DNA from: Periweissella fabaria
GTDB lineage: Bacteria > Bacillota > Bacilli > Lactobacillales > Lactobacillaceae
Direction: 5' to 3'
Length of the DNA: 64,000 nucleotides
Assembly (NCBI RefSeq): GCF_918814575.1
Contig: NZ_CAKKNS010000002.1
Location: 1 to 64,000, forward strand
How positions within the stretch are numbered: the stretch's first letter is position 1; each line of letters opens with the position of its first letter. The translations under genes were made by a program, and so were the position numbers. Of this stretch, positions 44,503 to 54,377 are shown in pieces. The notes beneath the pieces are model-generated. The model was given only the letters and a program-made list of their open reading frames with translations. It made no database searches and was not told the DNA's origin.

Positions 44503-46194
44503 ATGGATAATAAATTACAAGTTGCCAATGCTTTAGCGACAGTTTTAAAAGACCAACTTAGTGTTACTGATATTCAAAATAAGATTGAAATGCCTAAAAC
44601 TTCAGATTTGGGGGATTTAGCGTTTCCAACTTTTATGCTTGCCAAAGCATTGCGGAAGGCACCACAACAAATCGCTGCTGATATTGTTGCCGAAATTGAC
44701 CAAACTGGCTTTGAAAAAGTTGTCGCAACAGGCCCATATGTTAACTTCTTCCTTGATAAGGAGTTAGTAGGTGCTAATATTTTACACGAGGTCCTTACTG
44801 AAGGGGCAGCCTATGGTAATAATACTGACGGTAACAAGCGGAATGTTCCGATTGATATGTCATCACCAAATATTGCTAAACCAATGTCAATGGGGCACCT
44901 ACGCTCAACCGTTATTGGGAACGCATTAGCTAATATTCTTGTTAAAAACGGCTATAACCCTGTCAAAATTAATCACTTAGGTGACTGGGGTACCCAATTT
45001 GGTAAATTAATGGTTGCCTACAAAATGTGGGGTTCAGAAGCTGAAGTTAAAGCTGATCCAATCAATACATTGGTAGCATACTACGTTCGTTTCCACGAAG
45101 AAGCTAAAGCCAATCCAGAACTTGATGATCAAGGCCGAGCTTGGTTTAAGAAACTTGAAGATGGTGATGCTGAAGCTCAAAAACTTTGGAAATGGTTCCG
45201 TGATGAATCTTTACAAGAATTTTTGAACATCTATGACCAACTTGAAATTACATTTGATTCATTTAATGGTGAAGCTTTCTACAATGATAAGATGGATGAA
45301 ATTGTTAACTTACTTGAAGACAAAGGTCTTCTCGTTGAATCTCAAGGTGCTCAAATCGTTGATCTTGAAAAATACAACTTACCAGTGGCAATGATTAAAC
45401 GGACCGATGGGGCAACGCTTTACATGACACGTGATTTGGCAGCGGCAATGTACCGTAAGCGCGAATACGACTTTGATAAAAGTTTCTATGTCGTTGGTGG
45501 TGAACAACGTGAACACTTCCAACAATTAAAAGCAGTGCTTAAAGAAGCTGGCTTTGCATGGTCAGATGATATTGAACACATTCCATTTGGTTTGATTACA
45601 GTTGATGGTAAGAAGTTATCAACGCGTTCAGGTCGGATTATCTTATTGCAAGATGTATTGGACGATGCTGTTAAATTAGCGAATGAACAAATTAATGACA
45701 AGAACCCTGATTTAGCTAACAAAGAACAAGTTGCTAAAGAAGTTGGGGTTGGGGCAGTTATTTTCCATGATTTACAAAATGAACGGATGAATAGTTTTGA
45801 TTTTAACCTAGCTGAAGTGGTCCGCTTTGAAGGTGATACCGGTCCATATGTACAATATTCAAACGCCCGTGCCAACTCAATTTTACGTAAGGCTGGTAAT
45901 CCAGATCTTACAACCGCAGAATTAAGCTTAACAGATTCAGCAGCTTGGGATACCTTGAAGTTGTTGGGTGAATTCCCAGCGACTGTGCGCCGGGCTTTAA
46001 ATGATCGTGAACCATCTGTAATTGCCAAATATGCATTGCACTTATCACGTGCATATAATAAATATTATGCAAATTCTAAAATTCTTGTAGAAGATAGTGA
46101 AAAAGATGCGCGTTTGGCATTAGTTCAAGCAGTATCAATTGTCTTAACTGAAAGTTTACGTTTGCTTGGTGTACATGCTCCAAAAGAAATGTAA
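44503..46194 (+). CDS. argS: Arginyl-tRNA synthetase
   Basis: This class Ia enzyme charges tRNA-Arg. The 563-residue protein has the N-terminal Add1 domain (about 1-110), the HIGH region PNIAKPMSMGHLRSTVIGNAL (HIGH as MGHL, near 128-133), and the arginine/tRNA-binding LGDWGTQFGKLM. A C-terminal DALR anticodon-binding domain follows (about 445-563). KMSKS is degenerate (KKLSTRSGRI, near 368), as in most ArgS. It is regulated by the T-box and followed by argR, linking charging and arginine regulation. Confidence 0.97.
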   Translation: MDNKLQVANALATVLKDQLSVTDIQNKIEMPKTSDLGDLAFPTFMLAKALRKAPQQIAADIVAEIDQTGFEKVVATGPYVNFFLDKELVGANILHEVLTEGAAYGNNTDGNKRNVPIDMSSPNIAKPMSMGHLRSTVIGNALANILVKNGYNPVKINHLGDWGTQFGKLMVAYKMWGSEAEVKADPINTLVAYYVRFHEEAKANPELDDQGRAWFKKLEDGDAEAQKLWKWFRDESLQEFLNIYDQLEITFDSFNGEAFYNDKMDEIVNLLEDKGLLVESQGAQIVDLEKYNLPVAMIKRTDGATLYMTRDLAAAMYRKREYDFDKSFYVVGGEQREHFQQLKAVLKEAGFAWSDDIEHIPFGLITVDGKKLSTRSGRIILLQDVLDDAVKLANEQINDKNPDLANKEQVAKEVGVGAVIFHDLQNERMNSFDFNLAEVVRFEGDTGPYVQYSNARANSILRKAGNPDLTTAELSLTDSAAWDTLKLLGEFPATVRRALNDREPSVIAKYALHLSRAYNKYYANSKILVEDSEKDARLALVQAVSIVLTESLRLLGVHAPKEM

Positions 46195-46195
46195 T

Positions 46196-46226
46196 AAAAA
46201 AATCGATCGTTAGATCGATTTTTTTA
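46196..46226 (+). terminator. argS terminator
   Basis: The stem aaaaaatcgat/atcgatttttt with loop cgttag, followed by T residues. Confidence 0.85.
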
Positions 46227-46285
46227 TTTGCGTAAGTTGTACAATTACAAAGTTGTTTAAAATAATTATTTATTTACAGTGTTTT

Positions 46286-46315
46286 TTGATAGAATAGTCT
46301 CTAACAATGTATAAT
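46286..46315 (+). promoter_or_regulatory. argR promoter
   Basis: TTGATA (46286-46291), an 18-base spacer and TATAAT (46310-46315), 43 bases before the argR start. Confidence 0.65.
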
Positions 46316-46358
46316 TGCTTTGTTTGACTTAATAAAGGGAGTAAGAGTAGGACGTATG

Positions 46359-46817
46359 ATGAATAAAAAACAACGGTTAAAAATTATAAAAGAAGTACTC
46401 GAACAAGAAAATATTGCTAGTCAAAAAGGTTTGATAGCAGCATTACATCAACGTGGGATTGAAGTTAAGCAGTCCGCTATTTCAAGGGATTTAAAAACGT
46501 TGAATTATGTAAAGGCTACCGACCAACATGGTAATTTACGGTATCAAGTTGTTAACAACCTTGTAAATAATAAAGGCAATCAATTACACGAATTAATTAG
46601 CGAGGTGATGATAAGTATTACTCGTGTCCAGTTCATGAATGTGATTAAAACATTGCCAGCTAATGGGAACTTATTAGCCGCTTTAATTGATGACCAACAG
46701 TTACCGGATGTCTTGGCAACATTAGCCGGACATGATACGATTTATGTTACTAGTCCCGACGAAGCTGCAGCAGAACGTCTATATGCGCTCTTGGCCGGAG
46801 AAATAAATTATAAATAA
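46359..46817 (+). CDS. argR: Arginine repressor family regulator
   Basis: ArgR-type proteins are hexameric regulators that bind ARG boxes when loaded with arginine. The 152-residue protein has the N-terminal winged helix (NIASQKGLIAALHQRGIEVKQSAISRDL, about 17-44). The C-terminal oligomerisation and arginine-binding domain follows, with NGNLLAALID and AGHDTIYVTS (GTI-like region reads DTI). ATG 46359 is 6 bases from an agga site; ATG 46356 would be 3 bases, and upstream codons from 46320 have none. It sits between argS and a class A PBP. Confidence 0.9.
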   Translation: MNKKQRLKIIKEVLEQENIASQKGLIAALHQRGIEVKQSAISRDLKTLNYVKATDQHGNLRYQVVNNLVNNKGNQLHELISEVMISITRVQFMNVIKTLPANGNLLAALIDDQQLPDVLATLAGHDTIYVTSPDEAAAERLYALLAGEINYK

Positions 46818-46837
46818 TAAGTTAAAACGGAGTTAAG

Positions 46838-48928
46838 ATGAGAAAGACAAAAGGATGGATTTGGCTTAGCAAAGTTGGCCAAAAAATTGATGGAATATTT
46901 GGACCGTTTTGGCGCCGTTTTCAAATTAATCGTTGGGTAATTGTTATTATTCTAGGATTGATATTTGTAAGTAGCGCGTATTTAACATTTGAAGCCAAAA
47001 CGGCTAATGTACGCGGCTTGAAAGCTGCTTTATCACAAACAACGATTGTGTATGATAAAGATAATGATAAGGCCGGCACATTATATTCCCAAAAGGGTAC
47101 GTTTGTTAATTTAAACCAAATTTCACCAAATCTGCAAAATGCCGTATTATCAACTGAAGATCGTAATTTTTATCAAGAATATGGCTTTTCAGTTAAAGGA
47201 ATTGGTCGGGCAGTATTATTAGCAGCAAAAAATAAAATTTTACGCCGTGACTATATTTCTGGTGGGGGTTCAACTATTACCCAGCAATTGGTCAAAAATG
47301 CCTTACTTTCACAAAAACAAACTCTCGATCGTAAAGCACGCGAAATTTTTCTTTCAGTTGAAGTTGAAAATATTTATACTAAACAAGAAATCTTGTCGAT
47401 GTATTTAAATAATGCGTATTTTGGTCGTGGGATTTGGGGGGTTGAAGATGCCTCAGAACGTTACTTCGGAGTGCATGCTAGTCAATTGAGTGTGCCCCAA
47501 GCGGCTATGTTAGCAGCCATGTTACGTTCACCGGTTATTTATGATCCAATTGGCAATCCTAAAAATGCGATGTCCCGGCGTAATTTGGTTTTAGATTTAA
47601 TGACGGATAATAAGAAGTTATCCGCTAGCGATGCTAAAATGTATCAGCGGCAACCAATTGAAATTGAAAATAACTATAAACGAGGGGCGACATATCAATA
47701 TCCATGGTTCTTTGATGCAGTTATTGATGAAGCTGTTAATCGTTATGGTATCAGTGAAGCAGATATTATGAATCACGGTTATAAAATTTATACCACCCTT
47801 GGTCAACGAGTCCAAACAGCAATGCAGACACAATTTGATGCACAATATAATTATCCGACACAAAATGTGCAAGCTGCGTCAGTCGCCGTTGATCCAAAAA
47901 CGGGGGGGGTATTAGCCGTTGTTGGAGGCCGTGGTGAACACGTTTTCCGTGGCTTTAATCGTGCAACGCAAATGAAACGCCAACCAGGTTCAACGATGAA
48001 ACCACTAGCAGTATATGCACCAGCAGTTCAAAACGGATATACGTATGATTCTAAATTGAATGACCAAAAGAATTCGTATGGCTCAAATAATTACACGCCA
48101 ACTAATGAAAATGGTCTGTATCAAGAAAGTATGCCAATGTATCAAGCACTTCAACAAAGTATTAATGTTCCAGCGGTGTGGTTATTACACAAGATTGGTA
48201 TTGATACCGGTTTTGCGATGGCCCAAAAATTTGGGATGAATCTTAATGATAGTGATAAAAATCTATCATTAGCGCTTGGGGGTACACATTCCGGGGTATC
48301 ACCATTACAACTAGCGCAAGCTTATGGCACATTTGCAAATAATGGGGTTATGCAACATACTTATTTGATTCGTAAAATTGTTGATGCATCCGGCAACGTT
48401 ATTGTTGATAATTCTCATCCAAGTTCAACACGGGTAATTTCACCAAATACCGCTAATAAGATGACTAGTATGTTACAAGGTGTCTTCACATATGGGACGG
48501 GATCAACATCTAAGCCATATGGGTATGCGGTTGCTGGTAAAACGGGAACAACTGAAGATACTAAGAGTGGTAATGGTGGTTCTAATGATAAATGGGTCGT
48601 TGGTTATACGCCGGATATTGCAGTTGCTACTTGGGAAGGTTATGACAATAATAAAGCTGGTCAAAGTTTATCAGTTGATCCTTCACAAAATGTGGGGGTC
48701 CTCTTTAAAGCCGAGATGTCAGCGATGTTACCTTATACTAAAGGAACCAAATTTAGTGTTCCAGACGTTAATACATTGGTAGCTAAACAAGATGCTGATG
48801 ATGACTCAACAGGTGGGTTTATCAGTGACTTTACGAACAATGCTAAGAAAACGGTTGAACAAGGTGTCGATAAAGTCAAAGATCAAGCTAAAGATGTATG
48901 GAATAAGGTTAGCGGATTATTCAAATAA
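46838..48928 (+). CDS. pbp1A: Class A penicillin-binding protein (PBP1A family)
   Basis: The bifunctional wall synthase has both transglycosylase and transpeptidase activity outside the membrane. The 696-residue protein has one N-terminal transmembrane segment (about 31-50). A GT51 domain follows, with TEDRNFYQEYGFSVKGIGRA, GGSTITQQLVKNALL and KQEILSMYLNNAYFGRG. The transpeptidase domain has SxxK as STMK (in QPGSTMKPLAVY), SxN as SIN and KTG as AGKTGTTED. The C-terminal tail is Lys/Asp-rich (about 655-696). It follows argR by 20 bases and may share its transcript. Confidence 0.95.
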   Translation: MRKTKGWIWLSKVGQKIDGIFGPFWRRFQINRWVIVIILGLIFVSSAYLTFEAKTANVRGLKAALSQTTIVYDKDNDKAGTLYSQKGTFVNLNQISPNLQNAVLSTEDRNFYQEYGFSVKGIGRAVLLAAKNKILRRDYISGGGSTITQQLVKNALLSQKQTLDRKAREIFLSVEVENIYTKQEILSMYLNNAYFGRGIWGVEDASERYFGVHASQLSVPQAAMLAAMLRSPVIYDPIGNPKNAMSRRNLVLDLMTDNKKLSASDAKMYQRQPIEIENNYKRGATYQYPWFFDAVIDEAVNRYGISEADIMNHGYKIYTTLGQRVQTAMQTQFDAQYNYPTQNVQAASVAVDPKTGGVLAVVGGRGEHVFRGFNRATQMKRQPGSTMKPLAVYAPAVQNGYTYDSKLNDQKNSYGSNNYTPTNENGLYQESMPMYQALQQSINVPAVWLLHKIGIDTGFAMAQKFGMNLNDSDKNLSLALGGTHSGVSPLQLAQAYGTFANNGVMQHTYLIRKIVDASGNVIVDNSHPSSTRVISPNTANKMTSMLQGVFTYGTGSTSKPYGYAVAGKTGTTEDTKSGNGGSNDKWVVGYTPDIAVATWEGYDNNKAGQSLSVDPSQNVGVLFKAEMSAMLPYTKGTKFSVPDVNTLVAKQDADDDSTGGFISDFTNNAKKTVEQGVDKVKDQAKDVWNKVSGLFK

Positions 48929-48994
48929 ATTAGTAGAATCTAGCGTGTAAGACGTGTTATCATTAAAGTATAATTTTAGAAAAAGGGTGATAAT

Positions 48995-49336
48995 ATGACT
49001 AATATCTATGATACAGCCAACCAATTGGAACGCGATTTGCGGACTACGGAACAATACCAAACACTTGAAAAGACTTTTACAGCGATGAAAGCTGATGAAG
49101 TGTCATACACAGTATTTAAGGAATTCCAAAGTGCTCAACTTGAAATTCAACGGATGATGAGTCAAGGTGAAACACCTGACGAAACTAAAATGCAAGAATG
49201 GCAAGGAATTGCAGCCAAGTTAGAAGAATATCCATTAGTTAAGGACTTGATGACTCAAGAACAAGCAATGGATACATTGATGCGTGAAATCAATGAAATT
49301 GTAACAAAGCCAATGGCCGATCTTTACAAACAATAG
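48995..49336 (+). CDS. YlbF/YheA family protein (UPF0342)
   Basis: The 113-residue helical protein has the UPF0342 features YDTANQLERDLRTTEQYQTL and EFQSAQLEIQRMMSQGETP, with LVKDLMTQEQAMDTLMREIN. YheA/YlbF-like proteins are small coiled-coil proteins; YlbF itself is a subunit of an RNA-processing regulatory complex in Bacillus. Whether this paralogue does the same is not known. An aaagggtga site precedes ATG 48995. A terminator follows. Confidence 0.88.
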   Translation: MTNIYDTANQLERDLRTTEQYQTLEKTFTAMKADEVSYTVFKEFQSAQLEIQRMMSQGETPDETKMQEWQGIAAKLEEYPLVKDLMTQEQAMDTLMREINEIVTKPMADLYKQ

Positions 49337-49380
49337 TAAATATAGGTAACTGTAAAAGTAACCAAGTAGTTTAAAAGCTA

Positions 49381-49421
49381 AAAAAGCCACCTTGAAAATT
49401 AACTTTTCGGGGTGGCTTTTT
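49381..49421 (+). terminator. Terminator after the yheA-like gene
   Basis: The stem aaaaagccaccttgaaaa/cttttcggggtggcttttt, with wobbles, ending in T residues. Confidence 0.87.
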
Positions 49422-49443
49422 GTATACGTCCTTAATACACGAC

Positions 49444-49477
49444 AAAAAACGGTTGAAGTTTAACTTCAACCGTTTTT
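49444..49477. terminator. Terminator of the LysM-NlpC gene (bidirectional shape)
   Basis: The perfect stem aaaaacggttgaagtt/aacttcaaccgttttt has T runs on both strands and lies 22 bases past the minus-strand stop. Confidence 0.9.
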
Positions 49478-49498
49478 ATTAACGTTATTTAGATATTA

Positions 49499-50446
49499 TT
49501 AGATACGACCAGCAAAGCTAGCAGGTGCAGCCATACCACCGTAAACAACACCACTTTGTGGGTTCAAGGCGTTTACGTAGTTACCGTTACCAAGTGAGAT
49601 AGCAACGTGGTAAACATCACCACTACCGTTAGTCCAGAATAATAAGTCTCCGGCTTGGGCTTGTGAAGTAGGGATGCGAGTAGTTGCCGCAGCTTGAGCA
49701 CCAGATTGGTGTGGTAATGAGATACCAACGCTTTGGAACGCAGCCACAACAAGACCAGAACAGTCAAATTGGTGGGCACGGACGTTAGCAGCACCCCAAA
49801 TGTATGATGAGTTACCAACGAATTGACGTGCATATTGAGCAGCTTGAGCAGCAGAACCTGAAACAGGTGTTGAAGCTGGTTGAGCAGGTGTTACGTTAGC
49901 AGCAGCTTGAGCAGCAGCTGAATTGTTAGGGCGTGCTGTTGCACCAGCTACTGGTGGCACTTGTTGTTGAGCAGGCGCTTGTTGAGCAGGTGCTTGTTGA
50001 GCAGGTGCTTGTTGTTGAGCAGGTGCTTGTTGTTGAGCAGGTGCTTCTTTGAGAACAAGTGTTTGACCAACAGCTAAGATATTAGGGTTGCTTAAGTTAT
50101 TAGCATTTGCAAGACCACTAACAGTTAAATCGTATTGTTGGGCAATAGTAGAAAGCGTGTCACCAGCCTTAACAGTAACAGAAGTTGGTACAGTTGCTGT
50201 TTTAGCAGGTGCAGTCGTAGTACCATTGATGTTGATTTGTTGACCAACGTAGATCAAGTTAGGGTTAGCAATTTTGTTGGCAGCTACTAATTCAGCAACA
50301 GTAGTGTTGTTTGCTTTAGCAATACCTGAAAGTGTGTCACCACTTTTAACAGTTTGAGCGTCGGCGTTTGCAATGCTAGCAACACCACCTAAGGTAAGCA
50401 ATGTGGTTAACGAACCGATAATTGAGGATTTTACTGATTTTTTCAT
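49499..50446 (-). CDS. Secreted LysM-NlpC/P60 peptidoglycan endopeptidase
   Basis: The 315-residue protein has a signal peptide ([21 protein letters not shown]...ANADA, about 1-30). Two LysM wall-binding domains follow (about 31-75, [17 protein letters not shown]; and about 88-132, [17 protein letters not shown]). A Gln/Ala/Pro repeat linker (about 135-162) leads to a C-terminal NlpC/P60 domain (about 205-315). Catalytic residues are Cys in [11 protein letters not shown] and His in [10 protein letters not shown]. It should cut muropeptides, probably the gamma-D-Glu bond, at the cell wall. It lies divergent from yidC with a 272-base gap. An aggag site lies about 12 bases before the start. Confidence 0.93.
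   Translation of the reverse strand: MKKSVKSSIIGSLTTLLTLGGVASIANADAQTVKSGDTLSGIAKANNTTVAELVAANKIANPNLIYVGQQININGTTTAPAKTATVPTSVTVKAGDTLSTIAQQYDLTVSGLANANNLSNPNILAVGQTLVLKEAPAQQQAPAQQQAPAQQAPAQQAPAQQQVPPVAGATARPNNSAAAQAAANVTPAQPASTPVSGSAAQAAQYARQFVGNSSYIWGAANVRAHQFDCSGLVVAAFQSVGISLPHQSGAQAAATTRIPTSQAQAGDLLFWTNGSGDVYHVAISLGNGNYVNALNPQSGVVYGGMAAPASFAGRI
49961..50045 (-). repeat. Tandem repeat encoding the QQAPA linker
   Basis: Near-identical units of 15 and 18 bases (core ttgttgagcaggtgc on the plus strand) repeat about five times and encode QQAPA or QAPAQ units of the wall-spanning linker. Such tracts often vary in copy number between strains. Confidence 0.85.
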
Positions 50447-50718
50447 ATTTAAGATAGTCTCCTTGAAATTTATGATGCGGATAAATTTCTGTTTTTTTAT
50501 GGTAGGTTTGCATCTGAAAGTAAATATACTCTTTGAATGTTACTAATAAACGATTATAAGGTTATTATTTTATGACATATATTTCACAAATGTTTCATTT
50601 TGAAAAATAATCAAAATATGTTACTATCTATAGACTATAGCATTGTTATTTAGCCCACAATTATGTAGAATAATATGGAGTGAATTTTTAAAGAACGCAG
50701 TAAAAGGAAGAAATATTA

Positions 50719-51666
50719 ATGAAAAAAAAGCAAAAGCTGGGTATGATCGCAATTATCGCGATGATGCTAGTATTTCTAAGCGGATGTGTCCGAGTTAAAA
50801 ATGTTAATCATGAAGAAATTCCTTACGGATTTATTTGGAATTATCTTGGTCACCCCCTTGAACAATTAATGAACATGATTGCTGGCTTCTTTGGTGGTGT
50901 TCATGCACCGAATGCTGTTGGATTTGCAATTATGATTCTTACAATAATTGTGCGTTTAGTATTGTTACCGATGATGGTTTCTCAGCAACATAAGACAACT
51001 ATCCAACAAGAAAAAATGGGGATGCTACGGCCCCAACTTGAAAAGTTACAAGATTTGGCTAAAAATGCAACAACCCCTGAACAACGGACAGCGGCTTCAG
51101 CAGCTACGATGCAAGTTTATCGTGAAAATAATGTTTCATTGACCGGTGGAATTGGTTGTTTACCATTGATTATTCAATTACCAATTTTTTCTGGATTGTA
51201 TGCCGCTATTCGGTACTCACCATCATTATCAGATTCATCATTCTTTGGGATTGCGTTAAAGCACTCAAGCCCAATTTTGGCTATTTTAGCCTTTGTTGTT
51301 TATTTGGCCCAAGGTTATTTGATGATGTTAGGTGTTCCTGAAGATCAAAAGAAGATGATGCGGACAACAATGTTGCTTAGTCCCGTGATGATTCTAGTCT
51401 TTTCATGGACAACAAGTGCGGGACTAGGATTGTACTTCTTTATTGGTGGACTATTTGCGATTATCCAAACCTTAATTATCAATATTTTACGTCCACGTAT
51501 TAAAACACACGTGGCTGAAAACTTTGAAGTTAAGAATGTCGCCGATGACATCATTAAAGATATTCAAAGCCAAGCATCAACAACTACCACGAATACGGTA
51601 CCCAAAAATGATACACCTACAAATGATAATGCTAAGCGAAATGCAGGCAAACAAAATCATAAGTAG
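50719..51666 (+). CDS. yidC: Membrane protein insertase YidC/OxaA family
   Basis: YidC inserts membrane proteins, alone or with SecYEG. The 315-residue protein has a lipoprotein-type signal (MLVFLSGC, lipid-modified Cys at residue 23) and the Oxa1 domain with five hydrophobic segments. Its features include AIMILTIIVRLVLLPMM, QQHKTTIQQEKMGMLRPQL and SLTGGIGCLPLIIQLPIFSGLYAAI. The C-terminal tail is Lys/Asn/Thr-rich and hydrophilic. An aaaggaaga site precedes ATG 50719. The jag/rnpA genes that often accompany one of the two Firmicutes yidC copies are not here, so this is probably the stand-alone YidC2/YqjG-type paralogue. Confidence 0.94.
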   Translation: MKKKQKLGMIAIIAMMLVFLSGCVRVKNVNHEEIPYGFIWNYLGHPLEQLMNMIAGFFGGVHAPNAVGFAIMILTIIVRLVLLPMMVSQQHKTTIQQEKMGMLRPQLEKLQDLAKNATTPEQRTAASAATMQVYRENNVSLTGGIGCLPLIIQLPIFSGLYAAIRYSPSLSDSSFFGIALKHSSPILAILAFVVYLAQGYLMMLGVPEDQKKMMRTTMLLSPVMILVFSWTTSAGLGLYFFIGGLFAIIQTLIINILRPRIKTHVAENFEVKNVADDIIKDIQSQASTTTTNTVPKNDTPTNDNAKRNAGKQNHK

Positions 51667-51685
51667 CAGTTCAATAGAAATTTAG

Positions 51686-51723
51686 AAATTCGCTAGATTC
51701 CTGTGAATCTAACGAATTTTTTA
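51686..51723 (+). terminator. yidC terminator
   Basis: The stem aaattcg-ctagattc/gaatcta-acgaattt with loop ctgt, followed by T residues. Confidence 0.83.
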
Positions 51724-51772
51724 TTGTTAGAATATGTTAAACTAGCACTAACGAAAAGGACGGATATAAATA

Positions 51773-52540
51773 ATGGAAAAAATCACAAGTAAACAAAATG
51801 CACGTGTTAAGGCATGGGCTAAATTAGCAACTAAAAAAGGGCGTGAAGCCAGTGGCACATACTTATTAGATGGCTGGCACTTAGTACAAGAAGCGTTGAA
51901 CCACAAAGCAAAATTACATGCAATTATTGTAACTGACGAATTACTTGCTGAACATGAAGAAGACTTTCCTCTAGGTGTTCCAGTTTTTGTAGTACCAACT
52001 GATATTGCAAAATTGATTGGTGATACGGTAACGCCTCAAGGTATCTTTGCTGAAGTAACATTACCAGAAAAGACTTTTGATCCAAGTTACGTGCACGATG
52101 GTGCATGGTTGTTACTCGATGCAATTCAAGATCCAGGTAACATTGGTACAATGGTACGGACAGCTGATGCAGCTGGATTCCGTGGGGTTGTGCTTGGTGA
52201 TGGTTCAGCAGATGTCTTTGGACCAAAGGTTGTCCGTGCAATGCAAGGAAGTCAATTCCACTTAGAAGTTTTAAAAGGTGACTTAACGACTTGGACCGAT
52301 GCATTACAAGCAAACAATATTCCAGTTTATGGTTCTGAATTAAATCCAGAAGCTAAAAACTATCGTGAAATTGATCCAACCCTTGATTTTGCCTTAATTA
52401 TGGGTAATGAAGGTCAAGGAATGGATGCTGAATTAGCAAGCAAAACGACTGCTAACTTGTATATTCCAATTACTGGTGATGCTGAATCACTTAATGTTGG
52501 GGTGGCAGCTGGGGTCTTAATGTTTGCGTTGAAACTTTAA
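51773..52540 (+). CDS. TrmH/SpoU family rRNA 2'-O-methyltransferase
   Basis: The 255-residue protein has an N-terminal L30e-like substrate-binding domain (about 1-95, ITSKQNARVKAWAKLATKKGREASGTYLLDG). A SPOUT knotted methyltransferase domain follows, with motif 1 DAIQDPGNIGTMVRTADAAGF, motif 2 FALIMGNEGQGM and motif 3 ITGDAESLNVGVAAGVLMF. It methylates a ribose 2'-OH in rRNA using SAM; the nucleotide is not deducible. It resembles Bacillus YsgA, which lies near pheST, and here pheST is about 3 kb downstream. Confidence 0.92.
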   Translation: MEKITSKQNARVKAWAKLATKKGREASGTYLLDGWHLVQEALNHKAKLHAIIVTDELLAEHEEDFPLGVPVFVVPTDIAKLIGDTVTPQGIFAEVTLPEKTFDPSYVHDGAWLLLDAIQDPGNIGTMVRTADAAGFRGVVLGDGSADVFGPKVVRAMQGSQFHLEVLKGDLTTWTDALQANNIPVYGSELNPEAKNYREIDPTLDFALIMGNEGQGMDAELASKTTANLYIPITGDAESLNVGVAAGVLMFALKL

Positions 52541-52554
52541 TTTTAAGTATATTG

Positions 52555-52593
52555 AAACCTGAATGAATTTTAAATTCATTCAGGTTTCTTTTG
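52555..52593 (+). terminator. Terminator after the methyltransferase gene
   Basis: A perfect 16-bp stem aaacctgaatgaattt/aaattcattcaggttt, followed by ctttt. Confidence 0.87.
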
Positions 52594-52755
52594 TTATTTT
52601 AAGGGTTTGCGGATGACTTACTTTGATATTTTGGTAAATGAACGATCTCGGCTAGGTCTTTTGGTTAACATATAGTACCATTAGATATGAGAGATACTAA
52701 GAGAATTAATAAAAATTAGATTTAATAAAATTTATTTTGAATTGAGGTAGGTAAC

Positions 52756-54297
52756 ATGGAATTTATTATTGGGGTAGACTTAGGAACTACATCAACCAAG
52801 GTCGTTTTGTTTGATTTAGATGGGCAGGTACACGGGTACGCCAATAAATTGTATCCATTGTATCAAGAACTACCCGATATGGCCGAAGAGGATCCGGAAG
52901 AAATTTTTCAAGCGGTCCTTGAAGGAATTCGTGAAGTTATCCAAAAAACTAATTTCCAGACTGATAGCATTCGAGCAGTTTCATTTTCAAGTGCGATGCA
53001 TAGTTTAATTGCATTGGATGAAAATTATCAACCGCTAACACGTGTTTTGACATGGGCTGATAACCGGGCGGAACAATATGCAAGTGATTTGAAAGCCAGT
53101 GGTATTGGGCAAGAAATATATGCTAAGACAGGCACACCAATTCACCCAATGGCCCCATTAGCGAAATTATTATGGCTTAAAGCTGAAAAAACAGCTATTT
53201 ATCAAAAAGCTGCGCATTATATGGGAATTAAAGAATACGTTTTTTATCGTTTATTAGGGGTTAATAAAGTAGATTATTCAATTGCTAATGCGATGGGGAT
53301 TTTTAATATATTCAATATGGATTGGGATGAACAAGCCTTAGAATTAACAGGCATAACCCCGGCTCAATTACCCGAATTAGTTGCACCAACGGACTATGTA
53401 TGTGGTTTGAAACCAGAATTAGCCCAATTTATGAACTTGCCAATCGATGTACCATTTGTCTTTGGGGCATCGGATGGAACCTTATCAAATTTAGGGGTTA
53501 ATGCTATTAAGCCAGGGGTTGTTGCAGTGACAATCGGTACATCTGGTGCGGTTCGTGTTGTGACAGATAAACCAGTTATTGATCCGAAAGGTCGCACATT
53601 CACATATTACTTAGATAAGGATATGTGGGTTGTTGGCGGACCGGTTAATAATGGAGGGGTTGTCTTTCGATGGGCCCGAGATAATATGTTTGATGCTGAA
53701 AAAAGCACGGCTAAATTATTAGGTTTGGATGCGTATGACTTATTAACCGATATTGCTGCAAAAGTACCAGCCGGGGCTGATGGATTAATTTTTCACCCAT
53801 ATCTTGGCGGGGAGCGGGCACCGATTTGGGATGCTAACGCACGGGGATCGTTCTTTGGTTTGACCCAAAAACATACTCGGGCGCATATGTTGCGTGCTGT
53901 CCTAGAAGGGATTGTTTATAATTTGTATTCTGTAACTTTGGCGTTAGAAGAAGTTGTTGGTAAGACAACTGCTATTCAGGCCACTGGTGGGTTTGCACGC
54001 TCTGCTTTATGGCGCCAAATGTTAGCAGATGTCTACGAACAACCGGTTACTATTCCAGATTCATTTGAATCATCTGCTTTAGGAGCTGCGGTAGTGGCAA
54101 TGAAGGCCCTTGGAATTATTAATTCATATGACATTATGGATAAAGTAATTGGGGCGACGAAAACCTATCAACCAGAACCAGCTAATTATGCGGCATATCG
54201 GGATTTGATGCCGATTTATATTCGCCTTGATCGTCAGTTGAAATCTGAATATGAGGCAATTGCTGACTATCAACGTAAACATGTTAACGCAAAATAA
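52756..54297 (+). CDS. gntK: Gluconokinase (FGGY family)
   Basis: The FGGY kinase should phosphorylate gluconate to 6-phosphogluconate, feeding the phosphoketolase or pentose phosphate route. The 513-residue protein has the two actin-like ATPase domains with GVDLGTTSTKVVLFDLDG (about 6-23), SFSSAMHSLIALDENYQPL, the Asp in ASDGTLSNLGVNAIKPG and FGGY signature-like GGFARSALWRQMLADVY. Sequence resembles the long-form gluconokinase of lactic acid bacteria; xylulokinase or glycerol kinase are less likely alternatives. No gluconate permease gene is next to it. A gaggtaggt site precedes ATG. Confidence 0.88.
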   Translation: MEFIIGVDLGTTSTKVVLFDLDGQVHGYANKLYPLYQELPDMAEEDPEEIFQAVLEGIREVIQKTNFQTDSIRAVSFSSAMHSLIALDENYQPLTRVLTWADNRAEQYASDLKASGIGQEIYAKTGTPIHPMAPLAKLLWLKAEKTAIYQKAAHYMGIKEYVFYRLLGVNKVDYSIANAMGIFNIFNMDWDEQALELTGITPAQLPELVAPTDYVCGLKPELAQFMNLPIDVPFVFGASDGTLSNLGVNAIKPGVVAVTIGTSGAVRVVTDKPVIDPKGRTFTYYLDKDMWVVGGPVNNGGVVFRWARDNMFDAEKSTAKLLGLDAYDLLTDIAAKVPAGADGLIFHPYLGGERAPIWDANARGSFFGLTQKHTRAHMLRAVLEGIVYNLYSVTLALEEVVGKTTAIQATGGFARSALWRQMLADVYEQPVTIPDSFESSALGAAVVAMKALGIINSYDIMDKVIGATKTYQPEPANYAAYRDLMPIYIRLDRQLKSEYEAIADYQRKHVNAK

Positions 54298-54377
54298 ACA
54301 CAAGTGTTGGCTTTAGCAAATAGATATTGTATCATTGCCTCAGTGGGAAACTCCACATGCGAAGGTGAGGTACAAAT

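Noticed and set aside
49961-50045. Short tandem repeats considered as a CRISPR-like array
   Set aside because: Units are contiguous, in frame, and encode a QQAPA protein linker; there are no spacers.
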